Origin: Bacteroidales bacterium
GTDB lineage: Bacteria; Bacteroidota; Bacteroidia; Bacteroidales; WCHB1-69
Length of the DNA: 51,309 nt
Assembly: GCA_017395245.1 (NCBI GenBank)
Contig: JAFPVR010000067.1
Location: forward strand, 1 to 51,309
Direction of reading: 5' to 3'
Shown: positions 48,434 through 51,309 of the stretch, one piece after another
How positions within the stretch are numbered: position 1 is the stretch's first letter
Layout of the letters: each line of letters opens with the position of its first letter
The notes under the pieces: model-generated
What the model was told of the DNA's origin: nothing
The model's input: the letters and a program-made list of their open reading frames with translations, nothing else
The model's database searches: none
Made by a program: the position numbers and the translations under genes

Positions 48434-51118
48434 TTATTTATCATTCCTTACAATGTCTTTAACGTGTATATCGCACTGCGGGAATGCAATTGTGATACCC
48501 GCGTCGTTCAGAGCCTTGTAGATAACTTCCTTGGAACGATCCACGTATGCAATCCGTTCGGGAACCAGCACATACTGTTTCACGGCGATATCCACAGCGC
48601 TTTCGCTCATGTTATCCAATACTATATAAATACCCTTCTTCGGATCCACGATATTGCGTCCGTAGCTGTCTTTGGTGTCCATTTGCTTCATCGCCTCTTC
48701 CAGGACTTCGCGCACCTTTTCCACATCGGTGCCGTATTCCACACCGACGATAATCTTGGTGAACTCATACGAGTTGTTCCGGGTCAGATTGTTGAAACTC
48801 TGGCCAAAGAGGGACGCGTTCATGAAAGACATCTCGGTGCCGTTAATGGTCTCCACCAGCACGCATTGGTAGTTGATGGCAGTAACCCTTCCCCGCACTC
48901 CTTCGCACTCAATCCAGTCGCCGACCCGCAGTCGTCCGCCCATCAACTGGATACCGTAGATGAAGTTGTTGATGATATCCTTGAGGGCAATACCGATACC
49001 GGCCGACAAACCACCGGCAATCAATCCCAAGGAGCGGGTGGGTACCTTCAACTCCTCCACCACCGCAATGACATAGATCATCCAGATAATCGAACTGATG
49101 ATGCTGTTTCCAATCGACAGGTTGATTTCGTTGGCGCGCACGTAGTCGCGTTTGTGCTTGCGCATGAATGCCGAATATCGGATGTGGTGCCAAATGACAT
49201 GGATGACGCGGTTGATGTAACGGAGCAAACAGAACAGGAACATCAGATAGACAATGCTGATGATGGACACCCGTAGCGATGAGATCCCCGTGGCCTCGTC
49301 CGTCAGCTGGAAGAAAGGCTCGAAGTAGTATCGCGAGAAGAGATCCGTAAAATCAAACACGTCCAAAGAGAGCCGGACGCACAACGGTAGGGAGTACAAC
49401 AGGAGGGCAGGAACCACGACCTGCTTGATGAAGTCGTGGAACCACGTGACACGGAAGTTCAGGATGTCACTGTCTTCCCCATATACGTATGCGTTGTGTT
49501 TCCGATTGGCCTCGATACGCTCGTCCAACCGTTTTTCCTTGTAGCGGTCCATCAAATCCGAGATGCAGAAAATCGTTGACAAAGACACCAACATGAAATA
49601 CCAGAAAACCAAGCCGATCAAGGCGAAAAAGATGAAACCGAAGAACGAAACAATCAATGCGACACTATAGATACCTAACGAGATCCAGCCGAGAATGCTG
49701 TCTGTTCGCGGAGCTTTCCCTCGCTCTATCAGACAAACGACGAGCTGTCCTAACACGGCAACGAGCAAGACCGGTGTGAACACGATGTTCAACAGGATGT
49801 CCGGGATAAAAGTGTTTCGGCAGATGATGATGAACAAAGAGAGCAGAATGGTGGGGAGGTAGAGGCAGAATCCGTGACGAAGTTGGTTTGGCTTGACACG
49901 AAGGAGCAAGGAGCCGGCAATGGCCGCCAGCAGCCAAAGGAAGGTGTTGATGTTTTTCACGCCGTAGTGTACGTATTCGCTTCCCTGCCAGAAGTAGCCG
50001 AACATCAGGAAATACAGGATGGTGCCCACCAATACGGAAAACAGAAACAAGGATTTCTGTTGGATAACGTTTTTGAATTTGGTGTAACGTCTGAGCAGCC
50101 AAAGGATTCCAAACACAAAAAGCCACACAACAAAAAGTGTGCCTAATTGAATGGAACAGGCTGATGCCGAATAGGCTTTTTCCGCCCGTCCGGACAACTT
50201 GTTGTAAAACTCTTTGTCTTCTGCTTTCGCCTTTTTCAAGGCGTCAAAATCGTACTCGTTGCGCATCTCCTTCTTCATCGTTTTCCAATAGGTGTCGAAG
50301 TCGGAGAGAATTTCCGAATAGGGCTTTTGTCCGGTCTTAAAAACGTATTTGTCCAGTTCGGCGTAGAGCGCTTCGGCATAATTGTACGCCTCTTCAGTGC
50401 GTAAGAAAGCGCTCTTGTAGTGTGTGCTGTCTGCCACGACCGCATTGCGGTTCTTGGCGAACATCTTCAGCAGTTCGGAGGCGTAGAAGATGCAGGAATC
50501 GCGGTACTCTTCCCCTGCCTTGTCCAGCACAAAGGGAGCCGAGGTACTATCCTTGATGGCGATCTGGATGATTTCCTTCTCCAAGTAGGAAGTGATAGTC
50601 GACAGCGTGGTGTCCAACGAATCATTGACGTTGAAGTTTATCAGGCTATCCAGCACCTTCTCAACTTCTATCTCAACCTCAATCTCCTTCATCTCCGGCG
50701 GAAGACGGCGGAGAGATTCGATAAGGCGCGCATAACGCTCTATCTCGAAACTTAACTCGTTGATGATTTGGTCATACGGCCGCATACCTTTGCTGAAATT
50801 ATCATAGCTGGTCGTCACCTTCTTCAGGGCGTATGCCATGTCAAACGTCCTGTTCTGCTCCCGCGAATAGAGCAGTATGGAGAATTCGTTTGTATGCGTG
50901 ATGACATCGATCATCCGTTGGTGCTGACGCTTGTACTCTTTGTTGAAAAACTGTTGTGTTTCAGGCCTTTGATCATATTGCGTCTTCAATTCCAAGTTCA
51001 ACTCTTTGAGGGTGTTGGTCAAGGAACGCTCGTTCACAGTCTCCTCCTGCGCCATAGCGCCGACTGAAATCACGATGACCGCTAAAAGGCATAATATTTT
51101 TTTGAGGTTTGCCGCCAT
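48434..51118 (-). CDS. Large MscS-family mechanosensitive channel (copy 2)
   Basis: This 894-residue paralogue of the channel at 28193-30856 has the same layout: signal peptide (LLAVIVISVGAMAQ), periplasmic helix-rich domain with QRPETQQFFNKEYKRQHQRM, a long membrane region, and the MscS pore and beta domain at about residues 690-800 (RSLGLIAGGLSAGIGIALKD, FIYGIQLMGGRLRVGDWIEC). The C-terminus is CDIHVKDIVRNDK. The two copies look moderately similar at the DNA level, with frequent third-position differences, which indicates an old duplication. It has its own -7 box and is followed by a small membrane protein gene. Confidence 0.92.
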   Translation of the reverse strand: MAANLKKILCLLAVIVISVGAMAQEETVNERSLTNTLKELNLELKTQYDQRPETQQFFNKEYKRQHQRMIDVITHTNEFSILLYSREQNRTFDMAYALKKVTTSYDNFSKGMRPYDQIINELSFEIERYARLIESLRRLPPEMKEIEVEIEVEKVLDSLINFNVNDSLDTTLSTITSYLEKEIIQIAIKDSTSAPFVLDKAGEEYRDSCIFYASELLKMFAKNRNAVVADSTHYKSAFLRTEEAYNYAEALYAELDKYVFKTGQKPYSEILSDFDTYWKTMKKEMRNEYDFDALKKAKAEDKEFYNKLSGRAEKAYSASACSIQLGTLFVVWLFVFGILWLLRRYTKFKNVIQQKSLFLFSVLVGTILYFLMFGYFWQGSEYVHYGVKNINTFLWLLAAIAGSLLLRVKPNQLRHGFCLYLPTILLSLFIIICRNTFIPDILLNIVFTPVLLVAVLGQLVVCLIERGKAPRTDSILGWISLGIYSVALIVSFFGFIFFALIGLVFWYFMLVSLSTIFCISDLMDRYKEKRLDERIEANRKHNAYVYGEDSDILNFRVTWFHDFIKQVVVPALLLYSLPLCVRLSLDVFDFTDLFSRYYFEPFFQLTDEATGISSLRVSIISIVYLMFLFCLLRYINRVIHVIWHHIRYSAFMRKHKRDYVRANEINLSIGNSIISSIIWMIYVIAVVEELKVPTRSLGLIAGGLSAGIGIALKDIINNFIYGIQLMGGRLRVGDWIECEGVRGRVTAINYQCVLVETINGTEMSFMNASLFGQSFNNLTRNNSYEFTKIIVGVEYGTDVEKVREVLEEAMKQMDTKDSYGRNIVDPKKGIYIVLDNMSESAVDIAVKQYVLVPERIAYVDRSKEVIYKALNDAGITIAFPQCDIHVKDIVRNDK

Positions 51119-51141
51119 TTATACTAAAATCAAAATTTCGG

Positions 51142-51149
51142 CAAAGATA
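51142..51149 (-). promoter_or_regulatory. -7 box (TATCTTTG) for MscS copy 2
   Basis: The minus strand reads TATCTTTG after AAAAAATTA, 24 bp upstream of the start codon. It follows the same promoter layout as the other -7 boxes in this window. Confidence 0.6.
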
Positions 51150-51237
51150 TAATTTTTTAGGGAAAAAAACGGGGCAGCGGAAAATGTCCGTGGGAAGGGC
51201 TAACCGTATCGTAGCTATCCGGTAAGTGTTTTTTGTG

Positions 51238-51245
51238 TACTTTTG
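51238..51245 (+). promoter_or_regulatory. -7 box (TACTTTTG) for the gene at the right edge
   Basis: TACTTTTG matches TAnnTTTG and is followed after 4 bp by an ATG at 51250. If it is the true promoter, transcription would begin at or just after that ATG, so the gene would be leaderless or would start further on. Confidence 0.4.
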
Positions 51246-51249
51246 CCGC

Positions 51250-51309
51250 ATGGCAAAACAGACAGAAGATATATACAGGTCGTTGGCGAAGGTGTTCCTT
51301 CCCGAAGAC
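51250..51309 (+). CDS. Partial gene at the right edge (5' end only)
   Basis: An ATG at 51250 opens a frame that runs off the window after 20 residues, beginning MAKQTEDIYRSLAKVFLPED. There is too little to assign a family. The short YRSLAKVFLPE segment loosely recalls the N-terminus of some Bacteroidetes transposases (ISAon1-like), which I treat as speculation. It is divergent from MscS copy 2. Confidence 0.4.
   Translation, partial: MAKQTEDIYRSLAKVFLPED

Overview
The window looks like a chromosomal segment of an uncultured member of the Bacteroidota, most likely order Bacteroidales. The reasons are: promoters of the TAnnTTTG (-7 box) type; FISUMP-type secreted proteins; an ATP-dependent PEP carboxykinase; a fused ResB-CcsA cytochrome c maturation protein; imelysin, TamB and MscS proteins with Bacteroidales-style architecture; and starts preceded by A-rich tracts rather than strong Shine-Dalgarno sites. 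I saw no rRNA, tRNA, CRISPR array or complete insertion sequence.

Layout. 1-2.7 kb: two exported proteins on the minus strand, one with tail-fibre-like repeats that runs off the left edge and one FISUMP protein. 3-5.6 kb: a PD-(D/E)XK-like coiled-coil protein and a cyclic-2,3-diphosphoglycerate-synthetase-like GTPase, separated by a 30-bp hairpin array. 5.7-9.7 kb: two toxin-antitoxin modules (HipBA-like, AbiEi/AbiEii) with two small membrane proteins between them. 9.7-16.6 kb: LTA-synthase-like sulfatase, YegS-like lipid kinase, pckA, pepE and an ATP-grasp-like protein. 16.7-23.2 kb: a c-type cytochrome/metal group (porin, imelysin lipoprotein, di-haem lipoprotein, CcsBA). 23.3-28.1 kb: one 1601-residue protein that joins a TamB-like body to an Omp85/TamA-like barrel. 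28.2-51.1 kb: two large MscS-family channels flanking a 17-kb minus-strand island of four type-B carboxylesterases, three YtcJ-like amidohydrolases, a DUF3089 hydrolase, a double SUMF-domain lipoprotein, a MATE exporter and a GNAT acetyltransferase. A plus-strand gene begins at the right edge.

How the genes may work together. Porin, imelysin and di-haem protein form one transcription unit. CcsBA next to it would attach haem to the di-haem protein in the periplasm. The island genes are nearly contiguous (gaps of 2-42 bp, except one 100-bp gap holding an amidohydrolase remnant), which suggests one operon for taking apart ester- and amide-linked small molecules, with MATE export and acetylation as possible partners. 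Substrates cannot be read from the sequence.

Most striking signals. (1) The TamB-Omp85 fusion. (2) A family of about 28-bp palindromes (conserved arms GTAGAGACG/CGTCTCTAC, variable self-complementary core) that lies between genes, supplies two stop codons, and is carried in frame inside two unrelated proteins as VETxxxxSLQ peptides. (3) Heptanucleotide-period arrays that abut start and stop codons. (4) The esterase/amidohydrolase island, which shows signs of duplication, sequence exchange and loss.
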